The translations under genes were made by a program, and so were the position numbers. From positions 40,852,501-40,916,500 of the forward strand of contig NW_026947493.1 of NCBI RefSeq assembly GCF_034190915.1: 64,000 bases of DNA, in the 5' to 3' direction. Source of the DNA: Cavia porcellus (taxonomy: Eukaryota > Chordata > Mammalia > Rodentia > Caviidae). Below the pieces are notes generated by a model. The model did no database searches and was not told the DNA's origin. It was given only the letters and a program-made list of their open reading frames with translations. This document shows, in pieces, positions 1-11,404 of the stretch (positions within the stretch are counted from its first letter, which is position 1; each line of letters starts with the position of its first letter).

Positions 1-477
1 CAGGCTGTAAGTCTTGTGGGCTCTAGCTTCAAAGTACACTTGGTTCACAAATATGTCGTCTTTTATCATCTTGGTGGTTACATCCAGGACCTCTCTCTAG
101 TTTCCTGGCTAATCTTTCTGCCATCTTTACCCTTACTACCCTGTGGTTCATCCTCCACACAGTTGCTAGAGAAATCTCAGTAAAGCTCTGAATGTATCAT
201 GCTTAAAGCAATATGTTAAGAAGATTGACTTTGGAAGACTCAATTTCACTTTGAATTTGCACGCTATTACTGACCACCAGTAATGATTTTGCTGAAATTC
301 TCTGTAGATTCTCTGTAATTTTCTTTAGATTGAACTTCTCATATTTAAGTAATGTACCAATAGGAATGAACCATAAATTCCTGTGAGAAAAGTACTTACA
401 AGAGGGTGTGAGATTTTCCTGACACTGAAAAAAAAAATTCTGATAATAAGCATAAAGAGAGAAAGTTTGATTACTGT
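1..477. other. No gene or repeat recognised
   Basis: This is AT-rich unique-looking sequence. All reading frames are short and I see no splice-flanked coding segment, SINE or LINE similarity. Confidence 0.5.
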
Positions 478-720
478 GATGGTTGATCTTGACTATCAGC
501 TTGGCTTCATCAAGAAAGTCCTAATAAATTAGCAAAGTACACTTCTTGGTGTTGAACTTCCAGATACAACTGGTATATGGGACAACAATCTGAGGGAGAA
601 GCCATAGCCTGAATGTAAGTGGGACCATAAATGGTGGCCTAAGCCTTAGCTGGAAGTGACTGAGTGGCATCTAAGATTATGAGGATGAGTCAAAGAAAAC
701 AGAAGCATTCAAAAGAAGGA
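478..720 (+). repeat. Old interspersed repeat, family not assigned
   Basis: The stretch from the GGTTGATCTTGACTATCAGC motif through the GATACAACTGGTATATGGGAC and AATGTAAGTGGGACCATAAATG motifs resembles a widespread eutherian repeat that starts with a TTGACTGTCAACTTG-like sequence. I cannot name the family with certainty. The copy is strongly diverged. From 720 to 1289 I see nothing further. Confidence 0.3.
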
Positions 721-1289
721 ATTAGTTGCAAGTTCCAGGTCCTCACCAAGCATTAGAGGACATGCATTATTGATGAAGGGAACGAGGATGATGCAAGTCC
801 TTAACTAGATTTGGTCCATCTTTCTGTTCATGGCTGACATTTAGCCTCAATCTTCTTTCTCAAATCCTGCTTGAGTTTATACGTATTTGCTTATGTTTGT
901 CTTTAATAGGACGAGCTATACGTTGTGGGATTCCATGCAAAATGAAAATACAGGGCACCTTGTTTAGAAACCATTACGAACTTCAAGATGGTAACAGCAG
1001 AACATTAAAACAAGTTCAGTATGCATCTAAGCACAGGGAAATGTGATTAAGGGCTCCCTTTTATTTGACTCAGTATAAAGTTTTTCCAATTGGACTTAGT
1101 TGTGAGTGTAGGACATCAGCTCTGTACATTCAAATTGCTCTGACCTTAACTCTTGCCATTTTGATCCTCTCCAGAGACACTTTCATTGCTTGTTTCTTAA
1201 TGTTCTTTTTTTGCCAGTAAAAGTTGCATTTATATTTCACACTATAGTATACTTTCTTAAAAACAGAAAAATTTCAAGTACATGCTATC

Positions 1290-1530
1290 ATGCTGACACG
1301 ACAGCATAGCCAGGAACTGAAGGTGGCTCCTGGAGTCTGGAAAGCTGCACCCAGCGACCCGCCCACATATAGGAGCAATCTCTGTGTCCCGTCGGGTCAG
1401 GACGCTGCATCCAGCGACCCTTGGTCATCCAGGAATCACCAGTGAGGCCTTCAGGGACTGAGAAGCTGCTTTCAATGACCCGCCCACACCCAGGAGCCCG
1501 AGGTGAGGCTCCTGTGGACGTGACATAGGA
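1290..1530 (+). repeat. Orphan piece of an L1 5' UTR monomer array (about two dimers)
   Basis: The segment repeats the phrases 'cagcgacccgcccacA', 'gtcatccaggaatc' and 'cagtgaggcc...gggactg' at about 60-bp spacing. The same phrases make up the 5' monomer array of L1-E at 34590-35780, in the same order and orientation. It still has several CpG sites, unlike the E copy. No ORF1 or ORF2 sequence follows it, so it is a 5' end without a body. An 87-codon open frame on the other strand is a by-product of the repeat and not a gene. Confidence 0.65.
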
Positions 1531-1703
1531 GCAATTGTTTGCAGTCAACACTCTGAATGTGGAACACTAACAAAGCAAGTATCTTCATACACTGGAACCT
1601 TCATCATAGTTAGTCTCAGGGAAATCTACTCAACAGTCAGAGTTTGAAGTACCTTCTGTAACTCACATTACTTTCCGAGAGCTTTATTCCAGAGCAGTTT
1701 TTT

Positions 1704-1708
1704 TTATA

Positions 1709-1741
<33 letters not shown>

Positions 1742-1742
1742 T
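1704..1742. repeat. (TTTTG)n microsatellite
   Basis: Several tandem TTTTG units in a T-rich run, possibly the antisense tail of a degraded retroposon. Confidence 0.8.
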
Positions 1743-1965
1743 TTTCTGGGAGGTGATTTTAGCCTAACACGATTATTTAATGGGTGATACATGGAGACAA
1801 TTGGGATCCTGCTTATACCCTTAACTATCCAGTAGCAATTTCTTAGTAACATATTGTTGTCCTCCTTTACAATATTCTCCATTAGAACTCAGAATATATC
1901 TGAGAGCACTGGCACAGAATGTCCTACAAGACAAGAATGATCCACAGCTAAAGATTCTCCCTCTG

Positions 1966-1989
1966 CCTCTCTCTCTCTCTCTCTCTGCA
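1966..1989. repeat. (CT)n microsatellite
   Basis: A short, nearly pure CT dinucleotide run. Confidence 0.8.
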
Positions 1990-3676
1990 CTATTTAACTT
2001 TTCTTGAGATAGGGGCTTTAAGAAACTCATTCATAAATTAAAAATTGATTTTAAAGACACAGTACTTTACTGCAAGCTACTTTGGAGAAAAATCCAAACT
2101 TGCACTTTCTGACAACTAGCGTGCATCTCAGACCTTCTTATACTCAAGGCAAGGGCACTCTGCCACTGGGCATAGGGTTATTTTCTCCCTATCTCTCTCC
2201 TTCTTCCACTCTACCCTTGGGCATTAAGGCAACATGACATAAGAATATATTTTCTAAATTTGCATAAAATGAGAACTTCACAGATGGGCAGCACATGCTT
2301 CCCATAAGTCCAGTGTGAAAATGGCTCGATAGCACTTGTCGCTGCACACATTCTTTCCACATTTCTGGCACACGTACATCTTAAACAAACAGGAATTGCG
2401 ACAAGCAAAACAGATGGGCAACAAAAAAAGTTTCCAAAGCATGCATCCCAAAATTCTTCCTTGAACATGGTACTATATCACTTGTCACAATAAATCTGAA
2501 GTAGTTTGGGTATTAACAGACAGTCTTTGCTGGAGGGGAAAGCTCAAGATATTCATTTCCATAACTCAGGCAAAAAAAAAAATGTTGGAAACACCTCTGT
2601 CTCCCCTAATTATGGAGAGACAGTCTCTGAACTGTCCTTCTGCCTTTGGGTAGCTTGCTAATTGTGTAGGATGCTTTCTCTGGTGTCCTCTGCCTTTGTT
2701 AGTACACAGAAATAGAAGTGATGTGACCAGAGAGCCTGCATGGACTAAAGCATATTTCATATCCCACACATTGTCAAATATGATTCTTCTTTTGTTTAGC
2801 TGAAACTACCCTTGATCAGGTAACTCTATGCAGAAACATAAGCATTCCAATTGAAGAAAAAGATCTGGTTATATCTCTAATTAAATTTCTAAACTTGCTT
2901 GAAAGGAAATTGCAGAAGCATCTGATGGGAAGTTAGGAAACGAGGACTTTGGTGTTACTTTTCTCTCAGATTACTTAACTTGAAATTAGTAAATCCTTAA
3001 TTCTCTGGACTTCGCTTGTCACCTGGTTAGTTGCTCCATCAAAGCATTACATTTTCCCACTGGTCTCACTGCAATTTATTACCTTTAATCTCAACACTTC
3101 AGAAAATTTAGAGCAAAAGTCCATTCAAAATCACTGCTAATGTTGTGGAAACTGGTTTCTTTGAGTGACAGGCCAGGAGAGGACTTGTGTTAGGGACAGA
3201 CTGTCCTACTGCTTTACTCTAAACTTTCACATCATTCTCTCCCCAGCTATCACTCCTTCTCAACCACCAGCTGAAGGCAGTCAGTAGAGGCCAAAGAAAG
3301 CAAAAATAAGGTCCTAAAGACATTTTCCAGATTTGCGATATTTAACTTGTGTGGAGTATAAGAATTTCGATCTGCATTTTAAATGTTTCAAAGCAATTAG
3401 TTTTCTTCTGCCTTAAATCCACAGACAATAATGTGTATCATTTGGCTCTGTATCAAAATTTGTTAATCAAGCCATAACTTCTGTGTTCTCCAAGAAGCCA
3501 TATTTGTTTAACTAAGAGGCTCATCTTGGGCAATTTATCAAAATGAAGTAATAGTAATTTCATCTTGAAAACCTGAAATTGCCAGCAATCTCTCTAAAAG
3601 CTAATCATTTAAAAAGATTTAAATATTATAGTTATCTTACATTGGGCAAAGTGCTACATAAGTATATTTGGAATTT
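1990..3676. other. No other gene or repeat recognised
   Basis: Apart from the Cys-rich frame on the minus strand at 2270-2440, this stretch is unique-looking. Open frames are under 90 codons and have no coding bias that I can see. Confidence 0.45.
2270..2440 (-). pseudogene. Possible fragment of a cysteine-rich (zinc-binding?) coding sequence
   Basis: Read on the minus strand, one frame has seven Cys codons within about 22 codons, in the pattern C-x2-C-x3-C-x6-C-x2-C-x4-C-x3-C. It includes the string Y-V-C-Q-K-C-G-K and ends at a stop at the left end. The pattern looks like a zinc-ribbon or zinc-finger remnant. There is a pyrimidine-rich AG just upstream of an ATG that could be an acceptor, but no donor, poly(A) tail or target duplication that I can define. 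No protein family is recognised, and chance is a real alternative. Confidence 0.2.
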
Positions 3677-3792
3677 AGGGCTGGAGTTTTACTCAGTGAT
3701 AGAGCACCTGTCTAACATGTGAAAACTTGGGTTCGATTCCTAGCACCACAGTATATGTGTTGTGTGTGTGTGTGTGTGTGTGTGTGTGCTAT
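3677..3792 (+). mobile_element. ID SINE (older copy) ending in a TG tract
   Basis: The sequence starts GGGCTGGAGTTTTACTCAG (degraded A box) and has GGTTCGATTCCTAGCACCA (B box), as in tRNA-Ala-derived ID elements. It ends in about 15 TG units instead of poly(A). It is the standard 'AGCACCA' ID type, unlike the 'GGTACC' type that dominates elsewhere in the window, so it is likely older. Confidence 0.85.
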
Positions 3793-3813
3793 TTAAATAA
3801 AAAAGTAAAATAA

Positions 3814-3955
3814 ACATAGCTAATATTTCTTGATGGTAGCGTACATTATGGGTCAGGGACCATAGTTTACTCATTTCTCATAACAAACCTCTGAAATAGA
3901 CATTAGTATCACCTTCATTGTATAGCAGAACCCACCAAAACACAGACATCTGGAT
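3814..3955 (+). repeat. MIR SINE
   Basis: The order ATAGCTAATATTTCTTGA, then TATGGGTCAGGGACCAT, then CTCATAACAAACCTCTGAAATAGACATTAGTATCACC follows the MIR core and 3' region (the last run quoted is split here by small differences). It is diverged, as expected for a repeat this old. Confidence 0.7.
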
Positions 3956-4234
3956 TAATTCTCCTCAGGCATGCTGCTTGGATAAGGAAGGGCCCTTTAC
4001 AATTCTAGGAAGAATTATATTAAAGCTAGTTCTCACTATTGTTTTTTTTTTTATCCTTAGTATTTTCTTTTTAACTATTTTTTGTCAAAAAAATTTCAAA
4101 GATTGAATTGATGTAGATTTGGCCTATTGACTTGTAAGACAAACAAAGCAGCTAATCATGAAAATTAAATACTGAGATTAAAGTCTTTGAGATTCAGCTA
4201 GATTCACAATCATAAAAGAAAGATATTAGATGAC

Positions 4235-4408
4235 TTTGGTGACTTTGGTGATGTACCCTTACAATCTCAGCACTCTAGGAGTCTCAGATAGGAAAACCTA
4301 AAGTTCACGACATGTGATTTAGCAAGATGCTGTCTCAAAAGGGCTGGGACTATAACAGCTAGATAATCTTGGGTTTAGTCCTGAATACTGGGGAAAAAAA
4401 GAAAAAGA
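4235..4408 (+). mobile_element. B1-ID dimeric SINE
   Basis: The left half carries the 7SL-derived CTTACAATCTCAGCACTCTAGGAG motif in broken form and a closing TGCTGTCTCAAAAG. It runs directly into GGGCTGGGACTATAACAGC...GTTTAGTCCTGAATACTGGGG, a degraded ID half, and an A-rich tail. B1-ID dimers are known from several non-murid rodent families. Confidence 0.65.
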
Positions 4409-6479
4409 TTTCATTTTAGCAACAAAATAAATTATTTTTCTACAAAATAAACTACACTAAATTTTAAAGAAAAATTAATTTCTGATTAACTTTTGTATAA
4501 CACTTATGTGCATTGTATTCTATATTTTAGCAAAAACTTTGCCATTGTAATACAATTTGGTTGTGCCAATGTAAAGTGAGTTTATATTTTTGATAAATGG
4601 TGGCCCTAACATCGGAATCAGGATATTCTGTGGGAAAAGAAGTCAGTTTAGACAAATAATTTCTCACGGGCAGTCCACACAGTAGGGCGTCTACTAATGA
4701 ACTTTCAGTGATTAATCATGGAGATCATTAAATATCATTAAGTAGCACTTCCCAAACATGCATTTCTAATAGCCTTATGATAGTTAACACATTCAGAGTT
4801 TGAATTTTTCCAATGCTGGTGATTTTTTTTCCTCTTTTAAATCATTCAACTTAATTGTCTAAGATCCAAATTCACCTCAAAGTTACTGGTGGGAAAATGT
4901 CAGTGTGACATCATGGGAGGCTGCAGGGGACAAATTCCAATGAGTCAGAACTCTATGGTGGAATCTTTTCTTCCTGTTTGCAGGAAAAGGCAAGCTCTGG
5001 GAGCCAAATCCCTCATCCAGATAATTAGCAACTATCCAATCTGTTAATTGAGCACATGTGTGCCAAACCTTCTTGGCAACTTCAGTCAAACAGTTGTAGG
5101 GTGGTCAGTCAGTCAGTCACAGTTATCCAGTGCCAGAGTATGCTCGGCCCTACATTAAGAACTTTGTATTAAAGACAGATGAGATTTGCTCTTTGACTTG
5201 AAAGAATGAATGTGCTAAATTGTTAGAAAATTGGCAGTTCTTAATCCTAAATTTGGCAATGCTGAAAACAAAAGTATTTCATTAACCCTTTTTTTACAAT
5301 CTTCAATTTAAAAAATTACTCACTTCTCTATTTTCACTATAATTTGGGAAACATTTTCAAGAATCAGGTACTGATACATCCAAGTGGAGGTGACAAAGCA
5401 CAGTAGAGATATGAATGTTAACGCAAATAGGATTGACCCTAGGAAGGTATCATTCACGATTGGGAATTTTCAGAAAAATCTTCCAAATTTCTAGCATATT
5501 TCTACAGATTTAAATGCAATTACCCAACTCTCTTCCTAATGGTCATACACAATTACATTAATAATCCAGACATCCTTAACTAAAAACTGTACTAAGGATA
5601 AAAAGAGAGCAAATCAAAGGAAAGACGCGGTGGTGTTACATGAAGTAAGATCCCCACCCGGAATGTCTGGCAGACAGATTAGAAATCAAAGTCATTCTAG
5701 AAAACAATAATTAGACAGTATTTGATACTCTAAAAATATAGATATATGTAAGCCAAAAAAATCTTTATGGAGATTGATATTCTCATGAATCAGATGTGCA
5801 TTGATTATTATAAAATTATTTCCTAAGAGTCAGATCTTCCCATTCAGTTTGATTTGAACACTCAGTGGAAAAGAAAGCAAAGCATTGAAAATGTGTTGGC
5901 AAGCTCAGGGTTAAAAGTGGCTGAACAAGAGCAGAATTGCTATATGCCAATTGTGAAAAAGCAGTTATGTAACTGTGTGTACATTGGACAAAGACTGATT
6001 GTGAAGAGATAAGCATGTAAGCCTTTCAAAATTAAGGTCAGTTTTAGTGAGTTTCAACTTGCTAGTAAAACCATGTTTGTCAAACATGTGAAAAGTGAGT
6101 AAGATTCAGCCACAACTTAGGCGCATGTGAATACCTCAACCATAACACATTTGAAGGATTTTTAGTATGTTGTTAACTACTTTACAGTTTTTTAAAAAAA
6201 TAGTACTTGACATTTGGAAGTGAAATGATATGTGTAAAACATTAGTCAGATGGTGCTTCTTGCTTTGTGAATGAACTGTATGTAGTCTGAACAAATTAGA
6301 CACAAGGTTTAGTGCCATCAGCTCTTAAGTCAGAGGCCCACAAACACTGCACTCTCAAAGCACCTGATTTTTAACCACATAAACCACACAAATCCACAAT
6401 ATGTCCGATGATGCATTAGAAACGAGGACCATTTTACTAAATGAGAGTAAGAAAAAAATGCAACAGATGGAAATAATGA
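4409..6479. other. No gene recognised
   Basis: Apart from the weak ancient repeat near 5.1 kb, no coding, RNA or young repeat signal is visible. All open frames are short and lack family similarity. Confidence 0.45.
5100..5210 (+). repeat. Possible MIR/L2-class ancient repeat
   Basis: The order 'gtgccagagtatgctcgg...attaaagacagatgag' resembles the 'tgccaggcactg...agacagacaag' part of ancient mammalian repeats. The match is weak. A small CAGT tandem (5106-5120) precedes it. Confidence 0.3.
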
Positions 6480-6527
6480 TCTATTCTGTGCCAGTTTAAC
6501 TTGCAGAATATAAGCTTAAAACACATA

Positions 6528-6600
6528 TAGTTATCCTGTTCACCATCTGGATCAGCACTGTACTCTCAGTACATAGTAGGTGTACAATAAATTTTCATGG
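6528..6600 (-). repeat. MIR/L2-class ancient repeat (antisense)
   Basis: CAGTACATAGTAGGTGTACA followed by ATAAATTTTCATGG is the reverse complement of the conserved 'TTTATTGAGCACCTACTATGTGC' segment shared by MIR and related old repeats (compared by position and key words, not by alignment). Confidence 0.55.
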
Positions 6601-7341
6601 GCTCTAAGGGCAAAATTCCTGCTCAAGTCCCGAATGTAGCATTTATCAGCTTTAGTCTGGGTAGGTTATTAATATCTCATGTTTCCCTATTACATCAGTT
6701 TCTCCTTTATGAAGCCCAGATCAAGACGGCACAGTGTAGGTCCATTTTTGACGGTACAGCATATTGTGAACCTTGTATAAATGGCCACTTTTTGATGAGA
6801 ATAATAATTATGATTTATTTGTATATTTGACATAATTTCAAACTTTTAACATCTATAAACTTCCTATTAAGGAAAAATTTATTTTCATTTCACTTTCACA
6901 GCACAGAGTTGAAAATATGATCCTTATTTTTCTGGCTAAGATTTCAAAATTTGGGACTCAGCCTCAGAGTCTGGAATTCTTGAACATTAACGCCTTGAAA
7001 ACATATAGAGTAAATGACATATGAACTGACATGATAAGATCAGTAATTTCAATGTGCCTAAAACTGGTGAAATCTTACTCCCTAATCATACCACACAACT
7101 AATTTTAAATAGTTAATAAACATTTTAATTATCAAATGTTTATTAAATAGATGTTGTCTTTCATCACATGAAGGATGTCTTATAAAGTGTGATTTCTCCA
7201 GCACTGTCCTTTCATTCCTCATTCTTTGTAAATTCAAAAATAGTATCACATGCTTTTATTTTGGTTAAAAATATTTACTTAATATTTGATAAATATATAA
7301 TTGATTAATTAATAAACATGTTTTACCTCTGTAAAATATGT
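6601..7341. other. No gene recognised
   Basis: Very AT-rich unique-looking sequence, with short frames only. Confidence 0.45.
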
Positions 7342-7476
7342 CTCTAACTAACTTTTTTTTTTTTGTCTTTTTCCTTTTTATGGGTACCGGGGATCGAACT
7401 CACGACTGCCTGCTTGCAAGGCAGGCGCTTATGCCGCTGAGCTAAACCCCCAGCCCCAATCTCTAACTAACTTTTT
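7342..7476 (-). mobile_element. Young ID SINE with a 16-bp target duplication
   Basis: The SINE body (7358-7460) is in reverse orientation. Its complement has the internal Pol III boxes (TAGCTCAGCGG and GAGTTCGATCCC) and ends GGTACC plus an A-rich tail. CTCTAACTAACTTTTT flanks it exactly at 7342-7357 and 7461-7476. An intact duplication and intact boxes point to a recent insertion. Confidence 0.93.
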
Positions 7477-7538
7477 AAAAACTGCATTCACCATATATTT
7501 ATGGATCTTTTCTTAATGCAAGTCTCCTGGAGACATTG

Positions 7539-7540
<2 letters not shown>

Positions 7541-7587
<47 letters not shown>
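7541..7587. repeat. (AT)n microsatellite
   Basis: About 23 AT dinucleotides in a pure run. It is self-complementary and could form a hairpin. Confidence 0.95.
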
Positions 7588-7589
<2 letters not shown>

Positions 7590-8318
7590 GTAATTCCACT
7601 AGATCTGAGATCAAGAGCATTAATCAGTCTTCAAGACAGGCCAGGTGAAGCTTTCAGAATGGTTTGATTGTCCCTGCTTATATGTGAGCACATAGTAGGA
7701 AAACTTAAAGAGGCATCAAAAGAACCTCTTGCCACCTGTGGGTATTCTAGAGGGGTATGGATTCCCTCCACCATAAAATGGCAATATATGAGAATACAAG
7801 GTTATATTATTGCAAAACAAATTTGTCAACACAGTGGAAAGGATGTTCTCTACAACTATTTGTAAAATACTGAATAGAGTTGGTTCACTGTATGGACTTT
7901 CTATGTCTGTGTTTTCTACCAGTCCTGTATCAAAAATGAGCAACAACAAAAAGCTATGTGTCTGCTCTGAATATGTACAGACTGTTTTCTTGTCATTATT
8001 CTCTAAACTATGTGGTATATGAATTATTTGCATGCACTAACATGATAGTAAGTATTATAACTAATCTAGAAAAGAGTTAAAATGTGCAGGAGCTTGTTTA
8101 TATTCTATGCAAACACCGCTCAATTTCATGTAAGAGATTGGGAAATCTGAAGATAGTGGTATTTGTCAAGGTCCTGGCACCAATTCCTCACAGATGACTA
8201 CATATGTCTACTTATATATTATATTTGTAAATCAATAAACTCAGTAAGCACCTGAACTACTTTCTTATTCAATGAATGGGTATATCTTAAGTAATTTTGA
8301 TGAGTTTTTATTGTTCTG
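7588..8318. other. No gene recognised
   Basis: Unique-looking sequence. Frames of up to about 105 codons exist on both strands but overlap one another and have no family similarity. Confidence 0.4.
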
Positions 8319-8319
8319 C

Positions 8320-8640
8320 ACAAACCTCTATTAGTTTCTTAATGTTGGCAGAAGAAGTACACAAATTGAGTGGTTTAAAAAATACAGAAATTTATTGTTT
8401 CACAGTTATTCAAGCTAGAATTCTGAAACCAAGGTGTAATAAGTCCCATGTTTCTTCTAAAACTCATGGGGGGATGTTTTCTTATCTTACCCTACTTTTG
8501 GTGTGGCTTGTTGACAATCTTTGACATTTTTCCACTGACAATTGTGTAACCCCAATGTCTGCCTTCATTCTCAGAGTCTCTGTCTTCACTTAGTCAGATG
8601 CTTGTGGTGACAACAGTGGAGACTCATGCTATATCAATGT
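8320..8640 (+). repeat. Ancient eutherian interspersed repeat, family not assigned
   Basis: The run AAATTTATTGTTTCACAGTT followed by a 'caagctagaattctgaaaccaaggtgt' phrase and, further on, 'ttctcagagtctctgtcttcac' follows the order of a common old eutherian repeat ('...AGAAATTTATTTCTCACAG...GGAGGCTGGAAGTCC...'). I do not know its current class with certainty. Confidence 0.4.
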
Positions 8641-8659
8641 GACTTCATCATGACTAACT

Positions 8660-8962
8660 AAAGTTGATCCTCTACATCTGTGTGTTCGGCATTTGCAAAT
8701 TTCAACAACTATGTGTCAAAAATAATCCCAAAATTGCATTTGTGTTAGACATGTAAAAATATTTCTTGTCATTATTCACTAGATAATATAGAATAATAAG
8801 TATCTGAATGTTATTTATATGCCATTGAGTCACATAGGTACTATAGAGATTCACAGGATATATGTAGATTATGTGCAAATGCTGCACCATTTGAATATAA
8901 AGGAATTGAACATCCATGGTTTTCTGTATCTGTAGGACTCCTGGGACTTCTGAGATACTAAG
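8660..8962 (+). mobile_element. Tigger/MER2-like DNA transposon remnant (non-autonomous)
   Basis: The distal part reads 'gtagattatgtgcaaatgctgcaccat', 'aaaggaattgaacatccatgg' and 'gtatctgtaggactcctgg', which follow the order of the Tigger/MER2 (TcMar) 3' end. The proximal 'ctctacatctgtgtgttcgg' fits the start of the opposite terminal inverted repeat. No transposase sequence is present, so it is a short internally deleted copy. Confidence 0.7.
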
Positions 8963-9009
8963 CTGTGATAGCTTTGCAATCATTAATCCTAACATATCAA
9001 GTTCATTGT

Positions 9010-9310
9010 ATTAAGAAATACCTAACAAATTTGGAGACAGGGTCTGAACTTGTCCGAGTGGGTTAAGGAGATACGGCCTTCAGAACCATATATTGTCTAT
9101 AGCCTATTTATCTCTGGCACTATTTCTTTGCTCTGATTTCTAGCTTCCAGGAATGGAGGAGCTTTGCTCCATCATGCACTTTAACCAGATGTTCTTTCTT
9201 TGGAGCATGTATACAATGGATCAAATCCACTGAACCACTAGTCAGATGAATATCTCCTCCTTATATTATGGGTGTCAAGTACTGTGTCAAACAGGAAAGG
9301 TGATTAAAAA
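9010..9310 (+). mobile_element. MaLR-like (ERVL-MaLR) LTR
   Basis: The sequence shows the order typical of MaLR LTR 3' halves: 'agcttccaggaatggaggagc', 'ccatcatgcactttaacc', 'ccactgaacca', 'atatctcctcctt', and the terminal 'gggtgtcaagtactgtgtcaaacagg'. It is diverged. The assignment rests on motif order and not on alignment. Confidence 0.45.
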
Positions 9311-11050
9311 AGGAAACTTCAACCATGAAAGAGGGTTTGTGGCTGTGACTGTACTTGACTATAGAGTTTATAATTATTTGGAGCTGCTTTAGAGAAGTTT
9401 GGGAAGGTTTAGAAATGTAGGATAGAGAAGCTGCTAGAATGTTATAAGAAGTGATAGATGCATGATTCTCTCAGACCTCTGGAGGTCATGATGTTGATAG
9501 AAACGTGGACACCAAAGGCAAAGTTTAGGAAGTTTCAGCTAGGGATAATGATTCCATTGGCAGTTGGACTGGAGGCCAAAGTATTACACTCTAGCAAAAA
9601 ATTTGTCTGTGTTTTACCCATTTCCTGAGACTTCACCAGACACTTTAAGTAAAGGCAATGAACTAATTAATCTGGTAGGGAAATTTTCAAGACAGTCAAA
9701 ATCCAGGCTATGGTATGGGTGGGGCTAGATGCTTTTAAACAAAACTACTGAAAAAATTCAAGGAAAATGGTAGAAAACTTGACATATTTAAATTTTGACC
9801 AAGAAGGAACCAAAGTTGGAGGCAAAGGAAGTATTTTTCTAAAGAGATTAGCACAATCCAAAGAAGCCAAGCACTTTGCATAATCACAAGAATACAGATG
9901 CTTTGAAGGCATCTCATAACCCACTACAATTTGCATCCTTTGCAGGGTCAAAGAAAAAAAAGCATCAGACGTTCATCTAAGAAGAGAATTTCTGGGGCCT
10001 CTGTTTGAGAAGGCCTTGTATTAAAAATTTCCCCAGGGTTTATTTTACTGTACTCAGCCATCCAGGTACTGAGACTGCTGCTGGCATGATCCAAGGGAGC
10101 CTGACTCCTGCCCAGACTGGTGGTAGACAACATAGTTATCCATGTGATTCTGGTTTCATCAGCATCCAGAGTACAATAGTGAGGCATTGTGGGATCATGA
10201 ATACTTCCACCCAGAGTTCAGAGGAAGTTCTAGGAGGCCAGTCAAGGGGCTGCAGTAAGGGCATCATGAAGCTTGTTATAGATTAAAAACTAGTGGTCAA
10301 CTTAACGCCAGCTGGATTACATCAGCATGGCATTAAGCTTAGATGTCCACCCTGAGGAAAGTTGCCAGAATAAATAGAGATGTGGAGAAGGAGAAGCTAT
10401 GCTTTGAGGCATTGAGATATTGTGGGTTCTCTTACGTGTTGCTGTTGAGCCATTGTTTCTCCTGAATAAACTCTGGTCCTCATATCAAGCATTGCTTCCT
10501 GGCTCTGGAGGGGAAGACATGTGCCAGTTGGTCTCCAAGATGAACTCCTCACGCTGGCTTCCTGGTATGTACTCAACTATGCTCATCATCAAAGGAGCTC
10601 AGGGCCTCTGTTTTGCTAAGGATGACTGTGGTGCTTTGCAGGACAGCCCTAGTCTTTGTTGTGAGTGTGACTTTTCAGCTCCAGTAGAACACTCAACCTA
10701 CCAGCACAGCTCCTTCACCCTGCTGGCATAGACTTTCTAGCTTCCACTGCTAACCTTTGGGCCTTCCCAGCACGGATCTGTAAAAGAGACTGGCGTGAGT
10801 CCTGGGCTCAAGACCTCTAGGTGGACTCATGGGAGGCACCATCATGAGCTCTGGTTCTTTATCTAGACTCAGGAGGGACATTGCTGTGGGATTCAGCCTT
10901 TGGCTAAATACTCTATGTCTTTAGTGTTTTGGATAGATTTCCTGCATTTTCTTGTGTTAACTCTGAGTGACCATAATAAAACAATATCATAAACTCCATG
11001 TCCTGATTCTGTTTTCCTCACAATGCCTGATTACAACAAAGTTCTATAAA
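9311..11050 (+). mobile_element. Possible MaLR internal sequence and distal LTR
   Basis: This follows directly on the LTR-like segment and looks like non-coding MaLR internal sequence: no gag/pol similarity, short frames, and GA-rich phrases. Near the right end a poly(A) signal AATAAA (10974-10979) could belong to a distal LTR. The distal part is not clearly similar to the proximal LTR, so the extent is uncertain. Open frames of 93 and 103 codons at 10005 and 10420 show no family similarity. Confidence 0.3.
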
Positions 11051-11404
11051 TGAAGCAAGAGATGCAGGAACAAAGTCAGAGATGGCAGAAACATAGAATG
11101 TCTGCAAGAAAATGTGTAGGCAGTGGGTGCAGCCAGCCAAGAGAGAGATGCTGCGCACTCAAGCCTTTAAAAACCACATTTTACTACTGTCTGTCCTAGA
11201 TGCCACATATGCAATTACAGGACTTTACATTTACCTTGCTGGATTTTGGTCTTCTCTGGCCCAATTTGTTTTAATCCCTATTTCTCCATTTTGTAATACA
11301 AATGTTTATCCACTGTCATTGTACAGTTGGGATTATGTACATTCTTTATTTTTATGAATGTTAACAGGAGTCTTGAGTCTCAAAAAGGATTTAGGGGATT
11401 GTGA

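Noticed and set aside
7358..7460. A tRNA gene, because of TAGCTCAG and GTTCGATCCC boxes (also at the other ID copies)
   Set aside because: The anticodon and acceptor stems do not pair, an A-rich tail and target duplications are present, and there are many copies. These are ID SINEs derived from a tRNA.
10420..10731. 103-codon plus-strand frame as an exon or small gene
   Set aside because: No acceptor or donor at useful positions, no recognised similarity, and it lies in what looks like MaLR-type repeat sequence.
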